Assembly (NCBI GenBank): GCA_902792635.1
Contig: CADBAG010000016.1
Location: forward strand, 1 to 64,000
Source: an uncultured Prevotellaceae bacterium
Lineage (GTDB): Bacteria > Bacteroidota > Bacteroidia > Bacteroidales > Bacteroidaceae
Direction of reading: 5' to 3'
DNA: 64,000 nucleotides
Shown: in pieces, positions 31,741-41,924 of the stretch
Layout: the number at the start of each line of letters is the position of its first letter
Position numbering within the stretch: position 1 is the stretch's first letter
The notes under the pieces: model-generated
The model's database searches: none
What the model was told of the DNA's origin: nothing
The model's input: only the letters and a program-made list of their open reading frames with translations
Made by a program: the position numbers and the translations under genes

Positions 31741-33513
31741 TTATTTATACCTCCTATTCTGTTCAAGCTTCGTATTGAGGGCTAACACCTTGGCAGGGAT
31801 AGGGAAGACAGTGGTGTAGCCGGAGGCCTCACCATCGAGCTGCGGACGGATGTCGTAAGCCTTGTTGAAAAGGCCGTAACGGATAAGGTCATTGCGGCGC
31901 CATCCCTCCCACATGAGTTCCATGCGGCGTTCCCGAAGGATATTCGTAAGGGTTGCCTTGCGTGAAGGCATCCCTACCCTACTGCGGATGGCATCAAGAT
32001 CTGCCTGTCCGCTCTCCCCATTGCGCACATGAGCCTCGGCACGCATGAGCACGGCATCGGCATAACGGAAGAGGACAATGTCGTTGTCGCAGTTCTTGCC
32101 ATCATTGTATGCCGTGCGGTCCACCTCATATTTCTTCATACGTGCACCGGCGGTACGGATATACTTCGAATAGGTGAGGTTCGTCGACGTCACCTCTAAG
32201 GGATAATAGACGAGCACGCCACCGCCATCAAGCGCAATGGTCTTGCCGTCCACATAGACCGTGTCGCTGTAGAAGTCCTGGTTCCATCGCGTGTCGACAC
32301 TGTCCGTGCCGTAGCCGTAATCGTGCACCGTGGCGAGGGTGGCACAGGTACCATTCTCCGAGGCCGTCCCGTAGGCACCGCCGTGGGCATAATGACGCGA
32401 GCGGAAGAGATTCTGGAACTGTTGGGTGTAGAGCGTCTTGTCCATCGGGATGACAAAGATGTTCTCCGTAGAGTTCTCGTTGTGTACACTGAAGTTGGCC
32501 GTGCGGTCCGCCATGAGCGTGTAACCGTCGGCAGTGAGCTTGTCGCAATAGTAGATACATGTCTGCCAGGCGTTCATCGTCTTGCCATCGACAGAGAACG
32601 AGGCAGCTGAACCCGAAGGCCGCACGCCATCCGTCCAGTCGTCGTCAGCATAGACCTCATAGTTGAGGGCGAGCTTAGCAAGGAGGAAGTCGACGACGGG
32701 TCGTGTCATCCTACCATAGTAGTCGCCTTGCAGATTACTCTTCTCATTAGGCAGCAACGGTTCGACAGCCTGAAGCTCGTCCCAGACAAACTTATACGTC
32801 TCAGACCGTTTGCTCTGTGTGGTGTTCTCAAGGGTCTGCGAGGTGGATGTGACGAGCGGGATGTTGCCCCACATATCCATTGTGTACCAATAGAACATCG
32901 CACGCACGGCGCGCGCCTCAGCGGTATAGGCTGACAGTTGCGCATCGGTGAGGAGCGACTTGTGACTGTTGAGATCCTCGATGGCCTTGTTGGAGAGGCT
33001 GATGACACGGTAGAGATAGTTCCATGTGTCTTCAAGCGACTGGTCCGATGCCGTCCACGAATGGAGGTAAAGGTCTTGCCAAAAGCCGCCATCGTACCAG
33101 TCACCGCCACGGATAGGGATGATGCACTCGTCGGTCGTGAGTGAGTTGTAGTCATACACGCCGCGATAGGTACCCTGCAGTCCTTGCGACGGTTGTGTGC
33201 CGCCCATATAGTTGTAGAGCGTTGCCACGGTATTGTCGTAGAGCGTCGTGGCAGACGAATACGCCTGTTCCTGATCTATCTGGTCGCGGGGAGACTCGGA
33301 GAGGCAGGAGGTGAATAAGAAGATGGAAAAAAACAAAAGCCAGGCCTCTCCAAACCAGGCCTCCCCAAGCCCCCCCTGAAGAGAGAAGGCCTCCCCAAGC
33401 CCCCCCTGAAGGGGGGGATGTTGATTACTTAAAGAGCCGCCGAAAGAGCCTCTCGACTTAGTTGATAATAGACATTTTATTATCGTTTTTATCTTAAGAT
33501 ACATCATATTCAT
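31741..33513 (-). CDS. SusD/RagB lipoprotein with repeat-split signal peptide
   Basis: This 590-residue protein is the SusD partner of the SusC-like transporter upstream. The body is normal (AYSSATTLYDNTVATLYNYMGG, AEARAVRAMFYWYTMDMWGNIPLV, FRYADAVLMRAEAHVRNG, LRERRMELMWEGWRRNDLIRYG). The N-terminus is not: a basic start (MYLKIKTIIKCLL) is separated from the hydrophobic core and lipobox (LLFFSIFLFTSC, Cys70) by about 40 residues with LQGGLGEA twice, encoded by an interspersed palindromic repeat at about 33340-33462. No ATG lies between the repeat and the lipobox. Whether this leader is still recognised is uncertain; the rest of the gene looks intact. Confidence 0.88.
   Translation of the reverse strand: MNMMYLKIKTIIKCLLSTKSRGSFGGSLSNQHPPLQGGLGEAFSLQGGLGEAWFGEAWLLFFSIFLFTSCLSESPRDQIDQEQAYSSATTLYDNTVATLYNYMGGTQPSQGLQGTYRGVYDYNSLTTDECIIPIRGGDWYDGGFWQDLYLHSWTASDQSLEDTWNYLYRVISLSNKAIEDLNSHKSLLTDAQLSAYTAEARAVRAMFYWYTMDMWGNIPLVTSTSQTLENTTQSKRSETYKFVWDELQAVEPLLPNEKSNLQGDYYGRMTRPVVDFLLAKLALNYEVYADDDWTDGVRPSGSAASFSVDGKTMNAWQTCIYYCDKLTADGYTLMADRTANFSVHNENSTENIFVIPMDKTLYTQQFQNLFRSRHYAHGGAYGTASENGTCATLATVHDYGYGTDSVDTRWNQDFYSDTVYVDGKTIALDGGGVLVYYPLEVTSTNLTYSKYIRTAGARMKKYEVDRTAYNDGKNCDNDIVLFRYADAVLMRAEAHVRNGESGQADLDAIRSRVGMPSRKATLTNILRERRMELMWEGWRRNDLIRYGLFNKAYDIRPQLDGEASGYTTVFPIPAKVLALNTKLEQNRRYK
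33340..33462 (-). repeat. Palindromic repeat inside the susD signal sequence
   Basis: Two tandem copies of CCTCCCCAAGCCCCCCCTGAAG-like sequence (about 33359 and 33389), followed by a GATGTTGATTA edge, occur in frame in the coding sequence. Related copies lie in the intergenic stretch 33560-33690. The TAATCAAC edge links this family to family A. Confidence 0.75.
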
Positions 33514-33693
33514 AATTTCTATTTTTTTGTTTCTTATCGGTGGATAAGGTAATCAACATTCCCTCCTTTAGGTTGCTCTCCCTTGTTAAGGGAGTCGGAG
33601 GGATGATAGCTTGGGGAGGCCCCTACATGCTCTTTAGGTAATCAACATCCCTCCCTTTAGGGAGGGCTTGGGTAGGCCTCTTGGGTAAGGCCT
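33514..33693. repeat. Palindromic repeats between second susC and susD
   Basis: GGTAATCAAC followed by a CCCTCC...GGAGGG-type palindrome occurs twice (about 33548-33630 and 33640-33680), each ending in a TTGGG(G/T)AGGCC tail. These are the same family as the repeat inside the susD signal sequence. Confidence 0.7.
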
Positions 33694-36387
33694 CTAGAAC
33701 TGCACCGACACTCCCATAGACCATGTCCTATACACGGGATAGGAGCGCTTATCGTCGATACCCAAGGTGTTGGAGACGATGTAGTTGTTGATCATCGGGG
33801 TCAAGCCACTGTAACTCGTGATTGTCGCGAGGTTATTGACCGATACGGAGAGACGGAGAGCAGAGATGTAACGACTCTTGATAGGTACGTTCCAGCCTAC
33901 CGTGAGATAGTCGAAGTTGAGATAGTCGCCACTCTCAAGCCAGTAGTCGGAGACGTTCTGATCGACGATCTTCCGCTCCGGGGCCCCTTTCATGACATTG
34001 TAGTCGGGGAAGCTCGACATGTTAAGATAAGACAGCGAGGTGCCATTGAAGATCTTATGTCCGAAGGCACCATTCATCTGCAAGGACACATCAAAGTCCT
34101 TGTAGCGGAAACTGATGTTGGAGCCGAGCGTCATCTTCGGCGTAGCCTGTCCGGCGACATAACGGTCACCGCCATTGTCACTGAGGTCGATCTTCCCGTC
34201 GTTGTTCAGGTCTTCGAGGTCATACATCTTATATCCGTTGCCACGATCGACGATGCCTTTGCAGTGAGGCAGATAGAACACGCCAAGGGGCTGGCCGACG
34301 ATCTGATAGAGCACATTGGCATTGCCGCCATGCTGACCGGCTCCGTTGAGTGCACCGATGGCCGTGACATCGGAGGCTGAGAGGTGGTATCCGTTGTAGT
34401 CACCCGACAGCGAGAGGAGTTTATTACGCTGGAACGACATGTTGACATTGATATTCAACTCCATGTCACGGCGCTGAATCGGTGTGATGCCGAAGCCCAA
34501 CTCCACACCACTGTTCTCCATGGATCCGATGTTGGCAAGAAGACTACTGTAGGTGAAGGGTGGCACGGGCACGTCATAGTTGTAGAGCATGTCCGTCGTC
34601 TTCGAGTAATAATATTCGATCGTGAACAGGACACGGTTGCTCCAGAAGCCCATGTCGGCACCGATGTTGAAGGTTGACTTCTTCTCCCATTTAAGGTCGG
34701 GGTTGGCATTGCGCAGGGAGGTCAGCGTGACGGTCGGCGAACCGTTGACCGGGACGATGCCGGCAGGAGCGACCGTGTTGAGCGTCGTATAAGAAGTGAT
34801 GGCACCGAGGTTACCCGTCAAGCCATAACCCGTACGGAGCTTGAGCATCGACACAATGGGCTTGAGGGGTTGTATGAACGGCTCATCCGTAACGTTCCAG
34901 TTGGCAGAGACCGACGGGAACACGCCCCACCGATGATCCTTACCAACCATCGACGAGCCGTCGGCGCGCAGCGTGGCGGAGAGACTGTAACGTTTCAGAA
35001 GACCGTAGGTCGCCGTCACCATGCCGGAGGCTAATGACGGATCGGCATAGTCGGAGCCAGTGCCGCCATAAGGACGGATGGAGCCGGCAGCAAGATTGTT
35101 ATAAGTGAAATCGTTGGTTGTGAAGCCTTTGACAGTGGTCCAGAATCCTGTGCGCCGCTCTTTCTGGTATTCGCCAAGGAGGGAGGCGGAGAGGTCGTTC
35201 ACGCCCCAACTGTGTTTCCAGTCGAGCGTAGCATTGGCGAGCCAGCTTTCACTCTTATGCTCACCGCGCCAAGCCTGGCCCTGAGCCCACACCCATGTAG
35301 GGCAGAACTGAGCATTCTCCGTAGAGTTGAAACCATAGGAACCGCGCAGCGTGAGACTCAGTTCTCGGGCGAGATGGGCCGTCATGTCGAGGTGCGTGCT
35401 GAACGTGAGATATTTGGTGTCGTTCTTCTCTGAGAGGATGGTGCGTGGCGGGTTGATCTCCGAGGCCGCACCGTTCTTCGTGATGGCATCGCGAGCGATC
35501 GTCGGGTTCTGAGCCGCAGCCGAATAGAAAAGCATCTGCTCGTCGAAGATGCCATTGACCTTCTGAGACGAGCCGAAGACTCCGTAGTTGATATTAAGGA
35601 AGTCGTCGAAAGCTTTCTGTGTGATGTCAAGCTTTGCCACGAGGTTGTTCATGCCTTTCATGTCAAGCACCGTCGTGTTCTTCGAATAAGCCAAGGAGGC
35701 ACGATAGCTCGATGTAGGACCACCGCCACTGAACGCCACATGGTGGTTCTGCACGAAGCCCGTACGCGTGATGGCCTCGGGGAAGTTGGTGTCGTAGCCG
35801 TCATTCTTATAGGCCAGGCCCATGCTCTCTGCCGTGGCGATATACTCGGAGGCGGAGAGCATCTCGATATTCTTATAGATTGATTCTATACCGCAGGAAC
35901 CATCGTAAGAAATGTGGAACGCAGCGCCCGTGCCTTTCTTCGTCGTCACCTCAATGACACCCGAAGCACCACGCGAACCGTACTGTGCCGTCTCGGCAGC
36001 ATTACGCAGGATGGCGAAGCTCTCGATATCGGCAGGGTAGATGGTAGACAGCGTGGCGAGGTCGGAGTAGACGCCGTCGATGATGATCAGCGGGTCGTTG
36101 CCACCCGTGAGCGACGTCGTACCACGCACACGCACCGACGAGAGCTGCGCCATGCGGTCCTCGCCATTGGAGATGTTCACACCGGCCGACTGACCGTTGA
36201 GGGCCGACAACGGGTTGGTGACAAGACCTTTGTTCATGCGGTCCTGACTGATGACATCCACCGAGCCGGTCTCTACCCCGATACCTTTAATGCCGAGACT
36301 GTCGGGGTTGAGCGGTTGCGTATGCTGGGCATGGGCAGTGCCAATGCTCAGCAGAAAAAGATAAAGTGAAAGCTTTCGAGCGTTCAT
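33694..36387 (-). CDS. SusC/RagA TonB-dependent transporter, short N-terminus
   Basis: This 897-residue outer-membrane transporter has a signal peptide (about 1-20, ...GTAHA), then almost directly the plug domain (GSVDVISQDRM, GRGASGVIEVTTKKG-like YGSRGASGVIEVTTKK) and barrel ending WSMGVSVQF. The carboxypeptidase-regulatory-like domain found at the N-terminus of most SusC proteins, including the one at 12103, is absent, which explains the short length. A TATTTTTG -7 box lies 28 nt before the ATG. It pairs with the susD gene downstream; between them is a repeat-filled spacer of 180 nt. Confidence 0.93.
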   Translation of the reverse strand: MNARKLSLYLFLLSIGTAHAQHTQPLNPDSLGIKGIGVETGSVDVISQDRMNKGLVTNPLSALNGQSAGVNISNGEDRMAQLSSVRVRGTTSLTGGNDPLIIIDGVYSDLATLSTIYPADIESFAILRNAAETAQYGSRGASGVIEVTTKKGTGAAFHISYDGSCGIESIYKNIEMLSASEYIATAESMGLAYKNDGYDTNFPEAITRTGFVQNHHVAFSGGGPTSSYRASLAYSKNTTVLDMKGMNNLVAKLDITQKAFDDFLNINYGVFGSSQKVNGIFDEQMLFYSAAAQNPTIARDAITKNGAASEINPPRTILSEKNDTKYLTFSTHLDMTAHLARELSLTLRGSYGFNSTENAQFCPTWVWAQGQAWRGEHKSESWLANATLDWKHSWGVNDLSASLLGEYQKERRTGFWTTVKGFTTNDFTYNNLAAGSIRPYGGTGSDYADPSLASGMVTATYGLLKRYSLSATLRADGSSMVGKDHRWGVFPSVSANWNVTDEPFIQPLKPIVSMLKLRTGYGLTGNLGAITSYTTLNTVAPAGIVPVNGSPTVTLTSLRNANPDLKWEKKSTFNIGADMGFWSNRVLFTIEYYYSKTTDMLYNYDVPVPPFTYSSLLANIGSMENSGVELGFGITPIQRRDMELNINVNMSFQRNKLLSLSGDYNGYHLSASDVTAIGALNGAGQHGGNANVLYQIVGQPLGVFYLPHCKGIVDRGNGYKMYDLEDLNNDGKIDLSDNGGDRYVAGQATPKMTLGSNISFRYKDFDVSLQMNGAFGHKIFNGTSLSYLNMSSFPDYNVMKGAPERKIVDQNVSDYWLESGDYLNFDYLTVGWNVPIKSRYISALRLSVSVNNLATITSYSGLTPMINNYIVSNTLGIDDKRSYPVYRTWSMGVSVQF

Positions 36388-36414
36388 GGGCTTCTCCGTT
36401 TACGGTTTATTTCG

Positions 36415-36422
36415 CAAAAATA
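36415..36422 (-). promoter_or_regulatory. -7 promoter box of the second susCD operon
   Basis: TATTTTTG on the minus strand fits TAnnTTTG and lies about 28 nt before the susC ATG at 36387. Confidence 0.5.
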
Positions 36423-36508
36423 AGCAAAAAAAACGTACGGAGCAAAAGAATCGAGAGATATTTTTATTTGTTACTTTCCTTCATGCATGCATAAAGGCAC
36501 ACCAACTC

Positions 36509-36786
36509 GTGCCTCGGAGAGGCACACTTTTTCATAACCCCAGACTAAGGGAGCAAAGCGACCGCAGTCTGGGGCTTAGGAAGGAGCCAAGATGTCTGAT
36601 TTCCTGCCTCGGAGAGGCAGACTGCACGACAGTGCGCAATGTGTTCTCACCCACTCATAGCGCGCCAAGGCGCATTCAGCCTCTCCGAGGCTGGAGATCA
36701 ATTAATCCGTTCTCAGCTTAAACCCCAGTCTGCGTCGCTTTGCTCCTTAGACTGGGGTTATGTAAAATTCAGCCTCTCCGAGGCTG
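36509..36786. repeat. Family B palindromic repeat cluster
   Basis: The gap between susC and the GH94 gene is filled by nested palindromes: GTGCCTCGGAGAGGCAC (36509-36525), a CTGCCTCGGAGAGGCAG copy (about 36604-36620), and two CAGCCTCTCCGAGGCTG copies (36678-36694 and 36770-36786). Two CCCCAG...CTGGGG hairpins carrying the same GGAGCAAAGCGAC core lie in opposite orientation (about 36538-36575 and 36722-36760). No gene is seen. Confidence 0.8.
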
Positions 36787-36822
36787 TCTACAGGTATTAA
36801 ACCTAAAGGACTATTTTTTTCT

Positions 36823-39297
36823 TTACATCACCACCTCGACGACATGCTTGCCTGTCGTTGCCGGGATGACGTTGCCGTCGATGCGCTTACCATCGACCAT
36901 GATCTCGCGCACGCCTTTCTGCTTGCCCTCGGGGTTGCTGACATGGATGTCGTAGCTGCCACCGCGGAAGATGCGATGGACGCGGTACTCGCGGGCCGTG
37001 GCAGGCAGGCACGGGTCGATGCGCAGACCGTCAAAGTCGGGCTGGATGCCAAGGATGAACTCCGACACGGTGTACCACATCCACGCTGCCGTGCCCGTGA
37101 GCCATGAGTTCTTACCCTCACCCGGGCGGAACGCATCCTTACCGGCGACCATCTGACAGTTGACATACGGCTCGACCTTATGCAGCGTCTGGTATTTCTC
37201 TTCGACATACGACGGCAGGATCTTCTTGTAATGCTCCCACGCATCGTTGCCACGCCCGTCGACGGTCTCACCGATGATGACCCATGGGTTGTTGTGGCAG
37301 AAGATGCCGGCATTCTCCTTGTAACCCTCCGGATAAGAACTGATCTCACCGTATTCGACATAGTAATGCGTGAAAGCGGGGTTGTTGAGCACGATGCCAT
37401 GCTCACACTCCATGCGTTCCTTCACCGCGTCGAGCGCTTTGTCGCACAGTCCTTCCTTCAGGCCGATGCCGGCCATGGTGCACCAGCCCTGACTCTCGAT
37501 GAAGATCTGGCCTTCGCGGTTCTCGTGACTACCAATCTTGTTACCGTAGAAGTCGTAGGCGCGAAGGAACCAGTTACCATCCCAGCCGAATTTCTTCACG
37601 GACTCACACATGTCGTTGACTGCCTTGTCCATGCGCTCAGCCTCTGCGGTCTTTCCGAGATGACGGCAGAGGGCGGCATAGTCGCGAGCCGTGACGACGA
37701 ACAGTCCGGCGATCATCAGGCTCTCAGCCTTCGAGCCCTTACTGTTGTTCTCCGTGGTCTGGAAGCTCTCGTTCGGATCCCAGGAGAAGCAGTTGAGGTT
37801 CAGACAGTCGTTCCAGTCGGCACGCCCGATGAGCGGCAAGCGGTGTGGGCCGAGGTTGTTGAGGACATGATCGAGGGAGATGGTAAGATGTTCGAAGAGC
37901 GTCTTCTCCGAGCCTTTCTGATTGTCAAACGGCACCATCTCGTCGAGGATAGAGTAGTCGCCCGTCTCCTTGATATAAGCGACCGTTCCGAAGATGAGCC
38001 AGCACGGGTCGTCGTTGAATCCGCCGCCGATATCGTTGTTGCCGCGCTTCGTCAACGGCTGGTACTGGTGGTAACAGCCGCCGTCGGGGAACTGTGTCGA
38101 AGCGATGTCGATGATACGTTGGCGCGCCCGCTCGGGGATGAGGTGGACGAAGCCGACGAGATCCTGGTTGGAGTCGCGGAAGCCCATACCACGGCCGATG
38201 CCACTCTCGAAGAACGAGGCGGAACGACTCATGCAGAACGTCACCATGCACTGGTACTGGTTCCAGATATTCACCATACGGTCGAGCTTGTCGTTGCCCG
38301 TCTCAGCGCGGAAGATGCCAAGGAGGCCGGTCCAATAACTGTTCAGCTCGGCAAAAGCTTTGTCCACCTTCTCCACAGTGTCGTAAGCATCGATGATGGC
38401 GTGTGCCTTCTCTTTGTTGATGACGTGGTCGAGACCGTCCTCGCCACAGTAGTTACCGTCCTTGTCAACCCATTTACGGTCCTGCTGTTCCTCGACATAG
38501 CCGAGGATGAAGATAAGGTCGCGGTGCTCACCCGGCTTGAGCGTGACGTCTATCTCATGGACGGCGATAGGGCTCCAGCCGTGCGCCACGGAGTTGCGGC
38601 AGTGACCCTCAGCCACGGCGTCGGGCATGCTCTTCTCCGAATAGAGACCGACGAAGGTCTCGCGGTCGGTGTCGAAGCCCTTGATAGGACTGTTGACATG
38701 ATAGAAAGCGTAATGGTTACGGCGCTCCCGGTATTCGGTCTTATGGTAGATCGTCGAACCCTCGATCTCCACCTCTCCCGTGGAGAAGTTGCGCTGGAAG
38801 TTCTCCATATCCGTGGCAGCGTTCCACAGGCACCACTCCTCGAAAGAGAACACCGTCAGATGCTTCTGCTCCTTACTGTTGTTCGTGAGGGTCATACGTT
38901 GCACCTCGCAGTGGGCATGAAGCGGCACAAAGAAGAGCACCGAGGCCTCGACGCCGTCCTTGCTGCCCGTGATACGCGTGTAGTTCATGCCATGACGGCA
39001 CTCATAACTGTCGAGCTTCGTGCGGCATGGTTTCCATCCGGGGTTCCAGACGGTGTCACCATCCTTGATATAGAAATAACGGCCGTCGTTGTCCATCGGC
39101 ACGTTGTTGTAGCGATAGCGCGTGATACGACGGAACTTAGCATCCTTATAGAAAGAATAGCCGCCGGCGGTGTTGCTGATCAAAGAGAAGAAATCTTCGT
39201 TGCCAAGGTAGTTGATCCATGGCCAGGGGGTCTTAGGGTCGGTGATGACATACTCGCGATGGGCGTCATCGAAGTGGCCGTAACGTTGTTGTTTCAT
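36823..39297 (-). CDS. GH94 cellobiose/cellodextrin phosphorylase
   Basis: This 824-residue protein has no signal peptide and should act in the cytoplasm, splitting a beta-glucoside with phosphate to give glucose-1-phosphate. The N-terminal beta-sandwich starts [14 protein letters not shown] and [22 protein letters not shown]; the alpha/alpha barrel holds [12 protein letters not shown] with the general acid Asp494, and the phosphate-site GTAAWMW near the end. The length suits cellobiose phosphorylase. The ATG at 39297 was chosen over a TTG two codons upstream. A TAACTTTG box lies about 30 nt upstream. It is divergent from GH3 and next to susCD. Specificity for cellobiose over longer chains is inference. 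Confidence 0.9.
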   Translation of the reverse strand: MKQQRYGHFDDAHREYVITDPKTPWPWINYLGNEDFFSLISNTAGGYSFYKDAKFRRITRYRYNNVPMDNDGRYFYIKDGDTVWNPGWKPCRTKLDSYECRHGMNYTRITGSKDGVEASVLFFVPLHAHCEVQRMTLTNNSKEQKHLTVFSFEEWCLWNAATDMENFQRNFSTGEVEIEGSTIYHKTEYRERRNHYAFYHVNSPIKGFDTDRETFVGLYSEKSMPDAVAEGHCRNSVAHGWSPIAVHEIDVTLKPGEHRDLIFILGYVEEQQDRKWVDKDGNYCGEDGLDHVINKEKAHAIIDAYDTVEKVDKAFAELNSYWTGLLGIFRAETGNDKLDRMVNIWNQYQCMVTFCMSRSASFFESGIGRGMGFRDSNQDLVGFVHLIPERARQRIIDIASTQFPDGGCYHQYQPLTKRGNNDIGGGFNDDPCWLIFGTVAYIKETGDYSILDEMVPFDNQKGSEKTLFEHLTISLDHVLNNLGPHRLPLIGRADWNDCLNLNCFSWDPNESFQTTENNSKGSKAESLMIAGLFVVTARDYAALCRHLGKTAEAERMDKAVNDMCESVKKFGWDGNWFLRAYDFYGNKIGSHENREGQIFIESQGWCTMAGIGLKEGLCDKALDAVKERMECEHGIVLNNPAFTHYYVEYGEISSYPEGYKENAGIFCHNNPWVIIGETVDGRGNDAWEHYKKILPSYVEEKYQTLHKVEPYVNCQMVAGKDAFRPGEGKNSWLTGTAAWMWYTVSEFILGIQPDFDGLRIDPCLPATAREYRVHRIFRGGSYDIHVSNPEGKQKGVREIMVDGKRIDGNVIPATTGKHVVEVVM

Positions 39298-39326
39298 TAT
39301 CAAAATAGAGTTTTGTTTTCTGCATG

Positions 39327-39334
39327 CAAAGTTA
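39327..39334 (-). promoter_or_regulatory. -7 promoter box of the GH94 gene
   Basis: TAACTTTG on the minus strand, about 30 nt before the GH94 ATG, matches TAnnTTTG. Confidence 0.6.
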
Positions 39335-39442
39335 AGCGTTTTTATCGGAAAACAACTTTGCGGATGTTACCATAAAATGATACTATTGTATCATTCTCGT
39401 GCTAAAAATGTTACATCATCCGTTGGTCTCATTTCTTTTTCC

Positions 39443-39450
39443 TAATTTTG
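39443..39450 (+). promoter_or_regulatory. -7 promoter box of the GH3 gene
   Basis: TAATTTTG fits TAnnTTTG. The predicted start point (about 39457) coincides with the left arm of a family B hairpin that fills the 5' leader of the GH3 mRNA. Confidence 0.5.
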
Positions 39451-39453
39451 CAC

Positions 39454-39500
39454 GTAGGGGCGGCCGGTACCTCGAAGAGGTGCGGGGTGCCCCTACGGTG
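39454..39500 (+). repeat. Family B hairpin in the GH3 5' leader
   Basis: GTAGGGGC and GCCCCTAC form the outer stem, and GTACCTCGAAGAGGTGC the inner one. The element sits between the -7 box and the GH3 ATG at 39538, so it should be transcribed at the very 5' end of the mRNA. Confidence 0.65.
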
Positions 39501-39537
39501 AAATGAAAACGAACAATCAAAACAAAATAGAAACAAT

Positions 39538-41883
39538 ATGCTACACAATCATCGTATCAAACTCTTATGCGCTGCCTTCACACTTGCAGCAGCGACAGCA
39601 TCGGCTCAGACAGCTCCCAAGCTGCGTGCCGACAATATCGACGAAGTGCTCCGTGCCATGACCTTGGAGGAGAAAGCACAGCTCCTCGTGGGCGACGGCA
39701 ATGCGGGCTTTGTAGGCTCAGGTGCCATGCTCGGTCATCAGTCACGTCTCGTCGCCGGTGCGGCCGGCCAGACGGTAGCCATCGAGCGCCTCGGCATCCC
39801 TGCCACAGTGCTCACCGACGGTCCTGCTGGTGTGCATATCGACCCGAAGCGTGAGGGCACGACAGCGACGTTTTATGCCACGGGCTTCCCCGTCGGCACC
39901 TGCCTCGCCTCAACGTGGAACCCACAGCTCGTCTACAATGTCGGTCAGGCCATGGGCAAAGAGACACTCGAATACGGATGTGACGTCATCCTCGGCCCCG
40001 GTCTGAACATCCAACGCAACCCACTCGGCGGACGTAACTTCGAGTATTACAGTGAGGACCCGCTCGTCACTGGCATCATTGGTGCAGCGATGATCCGCGG
40101 CATCCAGAGTCAGGGTGTGGGCACGAGTCCCAAACATTTTGCTGTGAACTCACAGGAGGGAGACCGTACACGTGTCGACGAGCGTGTGTCACAGCGTGCC
40201 CTGCGCGAGATCTACCTGCGCGGCTTCGAGCGTGCCGTACGTGAGGGCCAGCCTTGGACCATCATGGCTTCTTATAATAAGGTGAACGGTGTCTACTCAC
40301 AGGACAACTACGACCTGCTGACAAAGGTGCTGCGCAACGACTGGGGCTTCAAAGGCATCGTCATGACCGACTGGATCGGCAAACGTTCTGACCTGCCGAC
40401 AGCACAGGAGGTGCACGCCGGTGACAACCTCCTCATGCCGGGCTATCCCGACCAGGTGAAGGACATCGTCGAGGGCGTGAAGAACGGTACCATCAAGATG
40501 GAGGATGTGGACCGCAACGTGCGTGAGATGCTCGAATATATCGTCAAGTCGCCGAAGTTCCGCAACTATCAGTATTCGAACAAGCCGGACCTCAAAGCCA
40601 ACGCTGCCATCACGCGTCAGGCCTCGGCAGAGGGTATGGTACTGCTGAAGAACAACGGCGCACTGCCGGTAAAGAACCTGAAGACTGTCGCCCTCTTCGG
40701 CGTGAACAGTTACGATTTCTTCAGTGGCGGTCTCGGCTCCGGTTGCGTCAATGTGCTTTATGTCGTCGACATGGTACAGGGATTGAAGAACGCAGGCGTG
40801 GCAACGACACCGACCCTGACCAATATCTATCGCAAGTATGTCGACTATGCCTCGGCTAAGCTCCAGGCTGACAAGAACCCGGAGATGTGGTTCCTTAACC
40901 AAGGTCAGCCGAAGCTCGATGAGATAGAGATCACCGACCGCCTCATCGCTCATGAGGAGCCGCAGGCCGACGCCGCCATCATCACGATAGCCCGTCAGGC
41001 CGGTGAGGGCATGGACCGTGGTCAAGAGGATTTCAACCTCTCCGACAAGGAGCGCGACATGATCAACCGTGTCAGCGACCGCTTCCACAAAGTAGGCAAG
41101 CCCGTCATCGTCATCATCAACAGTGGCTCGTCCATGGAGACAGCATCGTGGCGCGACCGTGCCGACGCCATCCTCGTGGCATGGCAGCCCGGTGAGGAAG
41201 GCGGCAACAGTGTCGCTGACGTGCTCACGGGAAAGGTCAACCCCAGCGGTCACCTCACAGCGACATGGCCCGTATCAATCAGTGACGACCCGTCAACGGA
41301 TAACTTTCCACAGTCGCCCGTCTATTATAACTTCACGGATAAGTTCGCCGGTGGCTATCTGAAAGGCGTCAACTACAGTAACCACGAGGAGGATATCTAC
41401 GTGGGTTACCGTTACTACGACACCTTCGGCCGCAAGCCCGCCTATCCTTTCGGCTACGGACTGAGCTACACGACGTTCGACTTCAGTAAGCTCACTGCGA
41501 AGAAGTCGGGCAACAACATCATCGTGACCGTCAGCGTGAAGAACACCGGTAAGGTTGCCGGCAAGCAGGTGGCGCAGGTCTATGTCGCTGCGCCGAAAGG
41601 TAACTTAGAGAAACCTGCCAAGGAACTGAAGGGCTTTGCCAAGACGCGTCTGCTCAAACCCGGAGAGAGTGAGACGCTGACGATCACCATCCCCGTGCGT
41701 GACCTCGCTTCCTATGACAGCAAGGACAGCCAATGGCTCGCCGATGCCGGCACCTACACGTTCCTCGTAGGCGACAATGTGGAGCACACCACACTGAAGA
41801 CAACGCTGAAGCTCGGCCAGTACATGGAGAAAACCTCCAATGCCATGCCGCTCAACGTCAGCCTCAACCTGCTGAAGCAATAA
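39538..41883 (+). CDS. Secreted GH3 beta-glucosidase
   Basis: This 781-residue enzyme has a signal peptide (about 1-24, ...ATASAQ). The GH3 N-domain contains the substrate-site LTDGPAGV, HFAVNSQEGDR and the nucleophile Asp278 in IVMTDWIG; the C-domain and a fibronectin-III-like end (VSVKNTGKVAGKQVAQVYVAAP, GFAKTRLLKPGESETL) follow. It should release glucose (possibly xylose) from beta-linked oligosaccharides in the periplasm. It lies 290 nt before the GH5 mannanase gene and is divergent from the GH94 phosphorylase, which supports beta-glucan or glucomannan breakdown. Confidence 0.94.
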   Translation: MLHNHRIKLLCAAFTLAAATASAQTAPKLRADNIDEVLRAMTLEEKAQLLVGDGNAGFVGSGAMLGHQSRLVAGAAGQTVAIERLGIPATVLTDGPAGVHIDPKREGTTATFYATGFPVGTCLASTWNPQLVYNVGQAMGKETLEYGCDVILGPGLNIQRNPLGGRNFEYYSEDPLVTGIIGAAMIRGIQSQGVGTSPKHFAVNSQEGDRTRVDERVSQRALREIYLRGFERAVREGQPWTIMASYNKVNGVYSQDNYDLLTKVLRNDWGFKGIVMTDWIGKRSDLPTAQEVHAGDNLLMPGYPDQVKDIVEGVKNGTIKMEDVDRNVREMLEYIVKSPKFRNYQYSNKPDLKANAAITRQASAEGMVLLKNNGALPVKNLKTVALFGVNSYDFFSGGLGSGCVNVLYVVDMVQGLKNAGVATTPTLTNIYRKYVDYASAKLQADKNPEMWFLNQGQPKLDEIEITDRLIAHEEPQADAAIITIARQAGEGMDRGQEDFNLSDKERDMINRVSDRFHKVGKPVIVIINSGSSMETASWRDRADAILVAWQPGEEGGNSVADVLTGKVNPSGHLTATWPVSISDDPSTDNFPQSPVYYNFTDKFAGGYLKGVNYSNHEEDIYVGYRYYDTFGRKPAYPFGYGLSYTTFDFSKLTAKKSGNNIIVTVSVKNTGKVAGKQVAQVYVAAPKGNLEKPAKELKGFAKTRLLKPGESETLTITIPVRDLASYDSKDSQWLADAGTYTFLVGDNVEHTTLKTTLKLGQYMEKTSNAMPLNVSLNLLKQ

Positions 41884-41924
41884 CAACACCGTAAAGATAG
41901 CAGGTTGGATTCTGGGAGACGCGC

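Noticed and set aside
37180-39375. 731-codon plus-strand frame opposite the GH94 gene
   Set aside because: Long antisense frames are expected in GC-rich codon-biased genes; the minus strand has the GH94 motifs, start and promoter.
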